Source of the DNA: Fodinibius sp041642155
Lineage (GTDB): Bacteria; Bacteroidota; Rhodothermia; Balneolales; Balneolaceae
Assembly: GCF_041642155.1 (NCBI RefSeq)
Contig: NZ_JBEPWZ010000056.1
Location: forward strand, 1-14,445
Reading direction: 5' to 3'
DNA length: 14,445 bases
The position numbers and the translations under genes were made by a program. The notes under the pieces are model-generated. The model had not been told where the DNA came from. It saw only the letters and a list, made by a program, of their open reading frames with translations, and did not search any database. This document shows positions 1 to 6,703 of the stretch, one piece after another. Each line of letters opens with the position of its first letter. The stretch's first letter is position 1.

Positions 1-1490
1 CGGATCTCCGGATTTACTCAAAAGCGGAAACCCCACCTTTTGAGATCAAGGAAGATATTGCCACCGGTGAAGAGATCCGGTTGACCTATCGCTACCTGGA
101 CTTGCGCCGCCCCGATCTCCAGCGAAATATGGTTCTTCGCTCCGATTTCTACCAGTCGGTTCGCTCTTTCTATCATAATCGCGATTTTGTGGAAGTCGAA
201 ACACCGGTGCTGATGAAAAGTACCCCGGAAGGCGCGCGCGATTACCTGGTGCCCAGCCGCGTAAATGCCGGTAAGTTTTTTGCATTGCCCCAGAGTCCTC
301 AGACCTATAAGCAGCTGCTTATGGTTTCGGGCTTCGACCGCTATTTCCAAATCGTAAAATGTTTCCGGGATGAAGACCTGCGGGCCGACCGTCAGCCCGA
401 GTTTACACAGATCGATGTGGAGATGTCGTTTGTCGACGAAGAGGCTGTGATGACCAATACCGAAGCGCTGATGCAGAAGCTGATGAAAGAAACCATCGGC
501 CGGGAGATTGAAACCTCGTTCAGGCGAATGACCTATGATGAGGCGATTAAAACCTACGGCACGGATAAGCCGGATACGCGTTTTGGACTGGAGTTTGCCG
601 ATTTTTCGGAGCTGGTCAAAGATTCTGAATTTAATATTTTTTCCGGCACCGTTGAGAAGGGCGGCGCCGTGCTGGGTATCACCGTGCCGGGACAGGGGGG
701 CATGGGTCGCGGGGCCATTGACCGGCTCACCGAACGCGTTCAGAAAGAGACAGGGGCGGGGGGACTTATTTATATCAAGCTGAACGAGAAGGACGGCGTA
801 AAATGCAGCGTTGAGAAATTTCTGAAAGAAGAAACCGTGAAAGCCATGGTTGAGCGGGCTGATGCGGAGACCGGCGACCTGGTGCTTATTCTGGCGGGAG
901 CCAGCCCCGATGTGTACCAGCAGATGAATAAGCTGCGCCTGATGATGGGTGAAGAACATAACCTAATTAATGAAGATGAATTTGAGTTCCTTTGGGTGAC
1001 CGACTTTCCGCTCGTAGAGTGGAGCCGTGAAGACCATCGATACCAGGCCCTGCATCACCCGTTTACGGCCCCGATTTCCGAGGACGTGGGGCGGCTGGAT
1101 GAGGATCCGGCTTCTGTGCGATCACGCGCATACGACCTGGTACTGAATGGATACGAGATTGGCGGCGGTTCGATTCGTATCCATGACCGGGAGTTGCAAA
1201 AGCGTATGTTCAAACTCCTGGGCATTGATGAAGAGGAGGCGGAAGAACGATTTGGATTCCTGCTCGAGGCCTTTAAATACGGCGTTCCGCCGCACGGCGG
1301 CATAGCGCTGGGAGTGGATCGAATCATTATGATCCTTTCGGGAGGCAACAGCCTTCGGGATGTCATCGCTTTCCCCAAAAACCAAAAGGCACAGAGCCTT
1401 ATGGATAACAGTCCCGCTTATGTCGATCAGGAGCAGCTCGACGAGCTGCATATCCGGTTAAAGAGAGGGGTGGGGAAAGAACACGAATAA
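1..1490 (+). CDS. aspS: Aspartyl-tRNA synthetase, bacterial type (5' end cut off by window)
   Basis: Class II aminoacyl-tRNA synthetase that charges tRNA-Asp with aspartate in the cytoplasm. The reading frame is open from nt 3, so the gene starts before the window; 495 residues are visible and roughly 100 N-terminal residues (most of the anticodon-binding OB fold) are missing, judged against the usual ~590. The first in-frame alternative start (TTG at 81) lies inside the conserved segment RLTYRYLDLRRP and is not a real start. Motif 1 region TPEGARDYLVPSR lies near nt 225-260, the aspartate-pocket QSPQ near 290-302, motif 2 FRDEDLRADRQPEFTQ near 362-410, and motif 3 GIALGVDRIIMIL near 1300-1340. 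The stretch at about 540-960 is the bacterial GAD-type insertion domain, which archaeal enzymes lack. Residues that separate discriminating from non-discriminating enzymes sit in the missing N-terminus, so specificity for tRNA-Asn cannot be judged. A DUF429 gene follows after 30 nt and may be co-transcribed. Confidence 0.97.
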   Translation, partial: DLRIYSKAETPPFEIKEDIATGEEIRLTYRYLDLRRPDLQRNMVLRSDFYQSVRSFYHNRDFVEVETPVLMKSTPEGARDYLVPSRVNAGKFFALPQSPQTYKQLLMVSGFDRYFQIVKCFRDEDLRADRQPEFTQIDVEMSFVDEEAVMTNTEALMQKLMKETIGREIETSFRRMTYDEAIKTYGTDKPDTRFGLEFADFSELVKDSEFNIFSGTVEKGGAVLGITVPGQGGMGRGAIDRLTERVQKETGAGGLIYIKLNEKDGVKCSVEKFLKEETVKAMVERADAETGDLVLILAGASPDVYQQMNKLRLMMGEEHNLINEDEFEFLWVTDFPLVEWSREDHRYQALHHPFTAPISEDVGRLDEDPASVRSRAYDLVLNGYEIGGGSIRIHDRELQKRMFKLLGIDEEEAEERFGFLLEAFKYGVPPHGGIALGVDRIIMILSGGNSLRDVIAFPKNQKAQSLMDNSPAYVDQEQLDELHIRLKRGVGKEHE

Positions 1491-1504
1491 CAAAAAACAA
1501 AGAC

Positions 1505-1513
1505 AAAGGGAGG
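1505..1513 (+). promoter_or_regulatory. Strong Shine-Dalgarno site for the TTG-start DUF429 gene
   Basis: AAAGGGAGG ends 7 nt before the TTG at 1521. It decides the start of the DUF429 gene, since no in-frame ATG occurs near the conserved N-terminus. It is the best SD match in the window; most ATG-start genes here have none. Confidence 0.7.
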
Positions 1514-1520
1514 AAAAAGT

Positions 1521-2231
1521 TTGAAAACCTTGGGTATTGACGGCTGCAGGGCGGGATGGATCGCCATATCGCTGGATGAGGACCATGCAGGGTACTGGCT
1601 GTTGGAATCGGACCGGGAACTGGGAGCCTATTTTGAAACATATGACCGTATCTTTATTGATGTGCCCATCGGGCTGGAGGAAGAAGCCTATGTGCGGGAA
1701 TGTGACCGTATGCTCCGTGATGTTTTGGGGGTCGACTATACGGCCAGCGTATTTAATCCTCCCATTCGGCAGGTCCTGCACGCTCCCACCTATGGCGAAG
1801 CATCCATGATCAGCTACGAGGTGACTGGTAAGAAAGTATCGATCCAGTCATGGAACATTACCCCTGATATTAAAGCTGTTGACCAGTACCTGCAGCAGGA
1901 TGAAGCACTTAGGGAGAAGGTATTTGAAAGTCACCCGGAGCTGCTGTTTCAAAAACTGAACGGTGGGAATCCCATCCTGCAGAAAAAAGCGACCAAGAAG
2001 GGATTGCGTCACCGCCTGGACCTTATCAAAGAGGAAAGTGCATATGCAGACGACTTTTTCCGGGATATCAAAGAGGAATATCGCCGGAACCAGGTCGATG
2101 AAGACGATATCGTGGATGCCATGGTCCTGGCCCTGTTTGCCCGGTATTCGCTGAATCGGGAGATCAAAACGATCCCTGAAGATCCGCCGACCGATGCCAC
2201 CGGGCTCAAAATGGCCATTCACTACGTGTAA
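1521..2231 (+). CDS. DUF429 family protein, predicted RNase H-fold nuclease
   Basis: A 236-residue protein of the DUF429 family (COG4923), which has been predicted to adopt an RNase H-like fold; no substrate is established that I know of. Family landmarks are all visible: GIDGCRAGW at residues 5-13 with Asp7, IDVPIGL at 46-52 with Asp47, RECDRMLRDVLG at 59-70, SVFNPPIR at 76-83, ESHPEL at 136-141 and DEDDIVDA at 193-200. The scattered acidic residues (Asp7, Asp47, Glu136, Asp199) are the expected metal-binding set. The start is a TTG at 1521; it is chosen because AAAGGGAGG at 1505-1513, a strong ribosome binding site, stands 7 nt before it and because the family begins almost directly with the GIDGC strand. 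It lies 30 nt downstream of aspS on the same strand with no visible terminator between them, so a shared transcript is likely. Function remains a prediction. Confidence 0.9.
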   Translation: MKTLGIDGCRAGWIAISLDEDHAGYWLLESDRELGAYFETYDRIFIDVPIGLEEEAYVRECDRMLRDVLGVDYTASVFNPPIRQVLHAPTYGEASMISYEVTGKKVSIQSWNITPDIKAVDQYLQQDEALREKVFESHPELLFQKLNGGNPILQKKATKKGLRHRLDLIKEESAYADDFFRDIKEEYRRNQVDEDDIVDAMVLALFARYSLNREIKTIPEDPPTDATGLKMAIHYV

Positions 2232-2283
2232 TAGGGAAGTCGTTATCAGTTGTCGGCTATCGGTAATTCCTGAATAGAGGATG

Positions 2284-2337
2284 CCGGATTATTCACCAGA
2301 TAACCTGGTTATTTGCATTTACGCGTGAATAGGTCGG
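2284..2337. repeat. Nested inverted repeat in the aspS-DUF429 / sthA convergent spacer
   Basis: An outer stem pairs 2284-2296 with 2325-2337 (perfect core TATTCAC/GTGAATA at 2290-2296 and 2325-2331, plus outer pairs with one mismatch and two G-U). Inside it, CAGATAAC (2297-2304) pairs with GTTATTTG (2308-2315, one G-U) around a CTG loop. There is no T-run on either side as in a textbook intrinsic terminator. The position between two converging genes suggests a bidirectional transcription end or a degenerate palindromic repeat; function is inferred. Confidence 0.35.
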
Positions 2338-2351
2338 GCGAAGTCTTTCCT

Positions 2352-2404
2352 TCAAATTTTGAGAGGCTCTGAAAAATCCACAAAAAGGATAACTCAAAAT
2401 TTGA
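2352..2404. repeat. 12-bp perfect inverted repeat in the convergent spacer
   Basis: TCAAATTTTGAG at 2352-2363 is the exact reverse complement of CTCAAAATTTGA at 2393-2404, separated by 29 nt. It is AT-rich and ends 10 nt before the end of the converging sthA gene. The long loop and low GC make an efficient terminator doubtful. Seen directly; role unknown. Confidence 0.4.
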
Positions 2405-2414
2405 CATTCAAACT

Positions 2415-3878
2415 TCAACACTGATCATCCCGCTCTCCCAGGATATTCCGGTATTTTACCCCATTTTGATATACGCGGTTGACGCCATTGAAAGCAGCTA
2501 TGCGGTAGGCTTCACTCAGGGTGGGATAGTTCATGACATGCTGTATGAAATACCGGACATCTCCGTCCAGAGCCATGACCGACTGTCCCAGGTGAATAAG
2601 ATTGGCGGCCTCATCCCCGAGAATATGAACGCCCAGCAGTTTGAAGGAGTCGGTTCGGAAAATGAGCTTGAGCAATCCCTCTCTGTGATTCGTCATATCC
2701 GCTTTGGTAATTTCGCTGAAGAGGGCCCGGCCAATGGTAATATCCAGGTCCATTTCCTGCGCTTCCTGTTCGGTCATGCCGATATTCGAAATTTCCGGAA
2801 TGGTATAGATGCCATACGGAATCTGTTCGGGCATTTCCAGGCTGGAAATGCTAAACATATTGCATGCTGCCAGCCGGCCCTGAGTAAAGGATGCGGAGGC
2901 CAGCCTCGGAAAGCCTATGACATCACCGGCCGCATATATATTGTCAATACTTGTCTTATAGGCTTCATCGACGACCACAAAGTCAGCGGCATCTGTTTGA
3001 ACTCCCACCTCATCGAGGTTTAGATTTTCTACATTGGGTTTGCGCCCGCCCATATATAAGACGTGTTCGGTTTCTAAAACCTGGAGCTGCTGGTCGCCGG
3101 TTTTATCTTTAAAATTGACCTCTGTATTATTGCGAAGGGCATTGAATTCCACATCATGTATCGACACATTATTTTTAATGCTAATACCCCTGTTGTCAAG
3201 GGCTCGTTTAAAGTGATCCTTGATTTCATGATCTAAAAAAGGGAGATAATCCTGTTGCTCGTTCAGCAGGGTCACGCGCGTGCCCAGTGACGCAAAGATG
3301 GTGGCGTATTCGAACGCGCTGACACTGGAACCGATAACGACCAACCGTCGTGGAATATGCGTAAGGTCGAGGATCGATTTATAATCCAGGATTTTGTTGT
3401 GATCGATTTCAAAGGATTCGGGTTCAGTGGGACTGCTGCCGGTACACAGCAGAATATAGTCGGCGCTGTAGGTTTCCGTCGTGCCCAAATGGGTTTCGAC
3501 TTCGACAGTATGTTTATCTTTCAGTCGGCCGAATCCACGGGCCACGTCCACCTTATTGTTGATGAAATCATTTTTTACTTTCCGGTTTTCCTTTTCCAGT
3601 ATCTCTTGCTTGTACTGCAACAGATCCGCCATACGAAACCGCTCATACGGCTTTTTGTTCTCGTGGTCACCGAACTGGCTGTTGAATTCCAGGATCGTCT
3701 TGGCAGCCTCGCGCAGCGCTTTACTGGGCACGGTGCCGGTATTAATCCAGGTACCGCCCAGGTAATCTTCGTGCGATTCGACAACCAATACTTGTTGGTC
3801 AAATTTGGAACTTTGCATGGCACACGAAAAACCTGCCGGTCCGCTGCCAATAATAATTACGTTGTAATCTCGACTCAT
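2415..3878 (-). CDS. sthA: Soluble (Si-specific) NAD(P)+ transhydrogenase, SthA-type flavoprotein
   Basis: Predicted cytoplasmic FAD enzyme that exchanges hydride between NADPH and NAD+, balancing the two pools. At 487 residues it is close to E. coli SthA (466). The FAD-binding GSGPAG is at 12-17, the family segment GGTWINTGTVPSKALREA at 41-58, and the second FAD motif AAGDVIG at 316-322. It belongs to the lipoamide dehydrogenase superfamily but lacks the redox disulfide: both cysteine positions are replaced (Trp44 and Thr49). The C-terminal His of disulfide reductases is also absent (NYPTLSEAYR at 450-459), as in SthA. The pyridine-nucleotide motif is GSSVSAFE at 183-190, so it is GxSxxA rather than GxGxxG, and the Arg that follows strand 2 in E. 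coli SthA appears to be Gln; cofactor preference is therefore open. The ATG at 3876-3878 has no SD. The gene diverges from superoxide dismutase, fitting an oxidative-stress role. Another flavin oxidoreductase of the same superfamily is the alternative. Confidence 0.85.
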   Translation of the reverse strand: MSRDYNVIIIGSGPAGFSCAMQSSKFDQQVLVVESHEDYLGGTWINTGTVPSKALREAAKTILEFNSQFGDHENKKPYERFRMADLLQYKQEILEKENRKVKNDFINNKVDVARGFGRLKDKHTVEVETHLGTTETYSADYILLCTGSSPTEPESFEIDHNKILDYKSILDLTHIPRRLVVIGSSVSAFEYATIFASLGTRVTLLNEQQDYLPFLDHEIKDHFKRALDNRGISIKNNVSIHDVEFNALRNNTEVNFKDKTGDQQLQVLETEHVLYMGGRKPNVENLNLDEVGVQTDAADFVVVDEAYKTSIDNIYAAGDVIGFPRLASASFTQGRLAACNMFSISSLEMPEQIPYGIYTIPEISNIGMTEQEAQEMDLDITIGRALFSEITKADMTNHREGLLKLIFRTDSFKLLGVHILGDEAANLIHLGQSVMALDGDVRYFIQHVMNYPTLSEAYRIAAFNGVNRVYQNGVKYRNILGERDDQC

Positions 3879-4008
3879 GGTACAATTTAATCGCTAAAGG
3901 TTTTTGTGACAAGAAAAGTAAAATAGATGAATTTGCGAAGGATTTCTCCGTTTTAAGCGATTAGTTTTTAATTTTCTAAAATTGGAACGAAATAGTCGTC
4001 GTTTTTGA

Positions 4009-4039
4009 TTGGGAGTGTGCTAATAAGATGCTAAATTTA
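4009..4039 (+). promoter_or_regulatory. Candidate Bacteroidota-type promoter for sodA
   Basis: TTG at 4009-4011, a 20-nt spacer, then TAAATTTA at 4032-4039. This matches the TTG / TAnnTTTG promoter plan of Bacteroidota with one mismatch in the -7 box. It predicts a transcript starting near 4045 and a leader of about 75 nt. A 6-bp inverted repeat (TAACTC at 4038-4043, GAGTTA at 4057-4062) straddles that predicted start and could bind a regulator. Confidence 0.4.
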
Positions 4040-4106
4040 ACTCCTTGATTTATAAAGAGTTATATTATTTAAACACACCATTATTTTACGAACTCTAAAA
4101 TTTTAA

Positions 4107-4119
4107 AATTGTAACAATT
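4107..4119. promoter_or_regulatory. 13-bp palindrome abutting the sodA start codon
   Basis: AATTGT-A-ACAATT is a perfect 6-1-6 dyad ending directly before the ATG at 4120. Its spacing resembles operators of dimeric repressors, but it does not match the classic Fur or PerR box. It could be an operator or just AT-rich sequence. A similar TTGTAnC string occurs just before the sthA ATG on the other strand and upstream of acs (14303-14310). Confidence 0.3.
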
Positions 4120-4728
4120 ATGGCTTACGAATTACCTGACCTCCCATACGACTACGATGCATTGGAACCTCATATTGATGAGCGTACCATGAAGATTCAT
4201 CATACCAAGCACCATCAGGGATATACCAACAAGGTGAATGCCGCCCTGGAAGGACATGAATTTGCTGACCTCCCGATTGAAGAGGTTTTACAACGTATTA
4301 ATGATGTTCCCAAGGATATCCGCCAGGCAGTGATTAACAATGGCGGTGGCTATGCTAACCACAAACTATTCTGGAAGATCCTCTCTCCGAACGGCGGCGG
4401 AGCTGCTACCGGCGATATTGCTGAAGCAATTGACGACGAGTTCGGAAGTTTTGCTGATTTTAAGGAAACGCTCAGTAACGCCGCAACCGGCCAGTTCGGG
4501 TCCGGGTGGGGGTGGCTGTGTGTCAAAGACGATGGCAGCCTCGAAGTACTCTCCACGGCCAATCAGAACAGTCCCTATATGAATGGCCTGACTCCTATTT
4601 TGGGCGTCGACGTCTGGGAACACGCGTACTATCTGCATTATCAGAATAAGCGCGGCGACTATGTCGAACATTTCTGGAACCTGGTCAACTGGGACCAGGT
4701 GAATGAATATTATGCTGAGGCTACGTAA
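4120..4728 (+). CDS. sodA: Superoxide dismutase, Fe/Mn family, Mn-type residues
   Basis: Converts superoxide to hydrogen peroxide and oxygen. It is 202 residues, the normal length, with no signal peptide, so it should be cytoplasmic. The four metal ligands are all present: His27 in MKIHHTKHH, His81 in GGGYANHKLFW, and Asp164 and His168 in GVDVWEHAYY. The second-sphere residues His31 and Tyr35 and the dimer signature DVWEHAYYLHYQN are also intact. The outer-sphere Gln lies in the second domain (Gln149 in ANQNSPYM) and residues 75-77 are Gly, the arrangement of manganese enzymes rather than iron enzymes, although cambialistic enzymes cannot be excluded. The ATG at 4120 has no SD and is preceded by a short palindrome. 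A strong terminator follows at 4773-4815, so the gene is probably transcribed alone. It lies between a transhydrogenase and a bacilliredoxin, both thiol/redox functions. Confidence 0.96.
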   Translation: MAYELPDLPYDYDALEPHIDERTMKIHHTKHHQGYTNKVNAALEGHEFADLPIEEVLQRINDVPKDIRQAVINNGGGYANHKLFWKILSPNGGGAATGDIAEAIDDEFGSFADFKETLSNAATGQFGSGWGWLCVKDDGSLEVLSTANQNSPYMNGLTPILGVDVWEHAYYLHYQNKRGDYVEHFWNLVNWDQVNEYYAEAT

Positions 4729-4772
4729 TACTGGCATCGGTTAAGGGTTAAGAAGTTATAAACAGAAAGGTG

Positions 4773-4815
4773 AGAAAACGCTCCGCGGGCGGCTGTGGAG
4801 CGTTTTCTTCTTCAA
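4773..4815 (+). terminator. Rho-independent terminator of sodA
   Basis: AGAAAACGCTCC (4773-4784) pairs perfectly with GGAGCGTTTTCT (4797-4808) around a 12-nt loop, and a T-rich tail (CTTCTTC) continues to about 4815. It lies 45 nt after the sodA stop and is the clearest hairpin in the window. The A-tract on the 5' side could let it work on the opposite strand too. Confidence 0.88.
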
Positions 4816-4882
4816 TACTTCATAAAAGGTTGTTATATTAACTATTTAATGATAGCTGGAAAACATTAAAGACTATTTTATT

Positions 4883-5338
4883 ATGCAATTTGGATTAGGA
4901 ACTGGACCGGATGTTTCATGGATGCGTGAAGAGCTGACAGACCTGGGCGTGGAAGAATTGAAGACCGTTGAAGATGTCGATCGCGCAATGAAAGAATATA
5001 ACGAGGGCACTATGCTGATGGTAATTAATTCCGTTTGCGGATGTGCGGCCGGGAATGCCCGCCCGGGGGTTAAGATAGCCCTGGAAGAATCGGAAAATAC
5101 GCCGGATCACATGGTTACCGTGTTTGCCGGACAGGATAACGAGGCGACGGCCCGGGCCCGCGAGTATTTCAGCGAATATCCCCCCTCCTCTCCGGCTTTC
5201 GCATATTTTCAGGACGGAGAGATCAAGGCCATGATTCCGCGGCATCGTATTGAAGGACGTACGAAGCAGGAAGTGGCCAGCGATTTAAAAATGGTATTTG
5301 AAGCTTTCAACGGGGAAAAAGAAGCCGAAGAAGGGTAG
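4883..5338 (+). CDS. Bacilliredoxin, BrxA/BrxB (YphP/YqiW, DUF1094) family
   Basis: Thioredoxin-fold protein of 151 residues whose Gram-positive relatives BrxA and BrxB remove bacillithiol from oxidised protein cysteines. The family hallmark, an unusual CGC active site, is present as NSVCGCAAGNARP at residues 49-61 with Cys52 and Cys54. Other family segments are intact: MREELTDLGVEEL at 14-26, TVFAGQDNEATA near 83-94, the conserved SSP, and IPRHRIEG. The last ten residues (KEAEEG end) form an acidic tail beyond the usual family end. It presumably acts in the cytoplasm. The start ATG at 4883 has no SD; a weak promoter-like pair (TTG at 4830-4832, TAGCTGGA at 4853-4860, 20-nt spacer) lies just upstream, after the sodA terminator. 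The next gene converges on it 30 nt away. Whether this organism makes bacillithiol cannot be seen here; acting with another thiol is possible. Confidence 0.93.
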   Translation: MQFGLGTGPDVSWMREELTDLGVEELKTVEDVDRAMKEYNEGTMLMVINSVCGCAAGNARPGVKIALEESENTPDHMVTVFAGQDNEATARAREYFSEYPPSSPAFAYFQDGEIKAMIPRHRIEGRTKQEVASDLKMVFEAFNGEKEAEEG

Positions 5339-5363
5339 GTTCTCATATCATCGCAGCATCAGT

Positions 5364-5389
5364 GTGATTCAGATCGCCGGATCACTTTT
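5364..5389 (+). terminator. Weak hairpin terminator after the bacilliredoxin gene
   Basis: GTGATTC (5364-5370) pairs with GGATCAC (5379-5385, one G-U) around an 8-nt loop and is followed by TTTT at 5386-5389. It overlaps the last codons of the converging ABC1 gene. The stem is short, so this is a tentative call. Confidence 0.35.
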
Positions 5390-6700
5390 CATCTCACCCA
5401 GCACCTGCTTCGTAATCTCTTTACTCCGGCGCGTGTCTATGCGGGCCTGTAGCTTCATCAGGATGCTATAGAGGCCCATGTGGACTTTGGTACTGTATAT
5501 AAAGTTTTTATCGCCGCGCGGTTCATTCATAATCGGCATTTTCCTGGCGTAATGATTGATTCGCCGCTTGAAAGAGGGATCGCCGAAATCGAAGTGGTCC
5601 CCCATATACGGACGGGCAAAAGTGTTGCCGTAGTTTTTGCAAAACTGGAAGAACTCCTCTTCCTTTTTGGGGTTATCAGGATCTGCCTTGATGATATCCA
5701 GGCGGGTATAGAGGTCCCGGATCGCTTTTTCATCTCCCTCCAGATGCATCGGGAGCAGCTGCATGTAGTTTTGGGTAAACTCTTCATCAAATTTCTTGAC
5801 GCACCCGAAGTCAATGACCCCCAGCCGGCCGTCATCCCGGAAAAAGAAATTGCCCGGGTGGGTATCGGCATGAATAAAGTTTCGCTGCTCTACCTGATCG
5901 TGAAAGAAATCCCATAGCAGCTGTCCGAAGTGATTGCGCTGCTGCTGGGAAGGATCTGTTTCCAACAGCTCCTTCAGGTGCTTTCCTTCCACAAACGTCA
6001 TCGTGAGCACCTTACGGGAGGACAATTTTTCGATCCAGCGGGGCGTGACAACCGATTCCCCGGAGAACCGCCGGTGGAAATACTCGATATATTCGCCTTC
6101 CCGCCGGTAGTCGGTTTCTTCCATCAGGGTTGCTTCTACCTCATCAAAATAGTCATCAAGGTTGGCTCCCCGTTTGGCCAGACGCTTGACCAGTGACTTG
6201 GCCATGGCCATGTCCGAGTGGATGGTATTACGCACATTCGGATACTGGATCTTAACGGCGACTTTTTGTCCATCGCGTAGACGGGCTTCATGCACCTGAC
6301 CGATCGAGGCCGCAGCAATAGCCTCCGGTTCAAAATGTGAAAATAACGCTTCGGGGTAATCCCCCAGCTCTTTTTTGATAATCGACCGCGCCAGCGCCTT
6401 GTTAATAGGCGGCACGCTATACTGGGCTTCGCTCATCACTTCGGCAAATTCACCGGGCAGGACGCCCTCATCCAAACTCAGCGACTGGGCGATTTTCAGT
6501 GCTGTTCCGCGTAGCTTGGTAAATTCATTAAACACCTGCCGGGCATTGTCGGTATGGAACTGGCGCCCCTCTTCATCGCTCTCCTGTTGCCCCATGGATT
6601 TTTTTAGATAACGCTTGGCGTAGTTGGTGCCGACTTTAAGGCCTGCTTTAGCAAATATTTTACCGCGTTCAAGTTTGGAGGATGGAAAATCGTCGTTCAT
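5369..6700 (-). CDS. ABC1/AarF/UbiB-family atypical kinase
   Basis: Member of the ABC1/ADCK/UbiB atypical kinase family, whose best-known members support quinone synthesis or lipid homeostasis through an ATPase-like activity. Of 443 residues, the signature parts are: ALKIAQSLS at 67-75 (KxGQ position, here KIAQ), the Ala-rich loop AAASIGQVHEA at 129-139, the ATP-binding Lys150 in VAVKIQYP, the catalytic HADTHPGN at 277-284 and the metal-binding DFG at 297-299. It is about 100 residues shorter than E. coli UbiB and shows no C-terminal membrane helices, so it is probably soluble or peripheral. It follows a TetR-like gene by 3 nt, so the two are almost surely one transcript and probably functionally linked. 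Because organisms of this kind generally use menaquinone, a UbiB role is not implied. No SD is seen before the ATG at 6698-6700. Substrate unknown. Confidence 0.9.
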   Translation of the reverse strand: MNDDFPSSKLERGKIFAKAGLKVGTNYAKRYLKKSMGQQESDEEGRQFHTDNARQVFNEFTKLRGTALKIAQSLSLDEGVLPGEFAEVMSEAQYSVPPINKALARSIIKKELGDYPEALFSHFEPEAIAAASIGQVHEARLRDGQKVAVKIQYPNVRNTIHSDMAMAKSLVKRLAKRGANLDDYFDEVEATLMEETDYRREGEYIEYFHRRFSGESVVTPRWIEKLSSRKVLTMTFVEGKHLKELLETDPSQQQRNHFGQLLWDFFHDQVEQRNFIHADTHPGNFFFRDDGRLGVIDFGCVKKFDEEFTQNYMQLLPMHLEGDEKAIRDLYTRLDIIKADPDNPKKEEEFFQFCKNYGNTFARPYMGDHFDFGDPSFKRRINHYARKMPIMNEPRGDKNFIYSTKVHMGLYSILMKLQARIDTRRSKEITKQVLGEMKSDPAI

Positions 6701-6703
6701 AAA

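Noticed and set aside
18..959. Long minus-strand open frame (313 codons) opposite aspS
   Set aside because: It lies wholly opposite highly conserved aspartyl-tRNA synthetase codons and its translation resembles no protein I know; long antisense frames are common over such genes.
2466..3023. Plus-strand 185-codon open frame opposite sthA
   Set aside because: It is antisense to conserved dinucleotide-binding and dimerisation codons of the flavoprotein and shows no SD or domain pattern.
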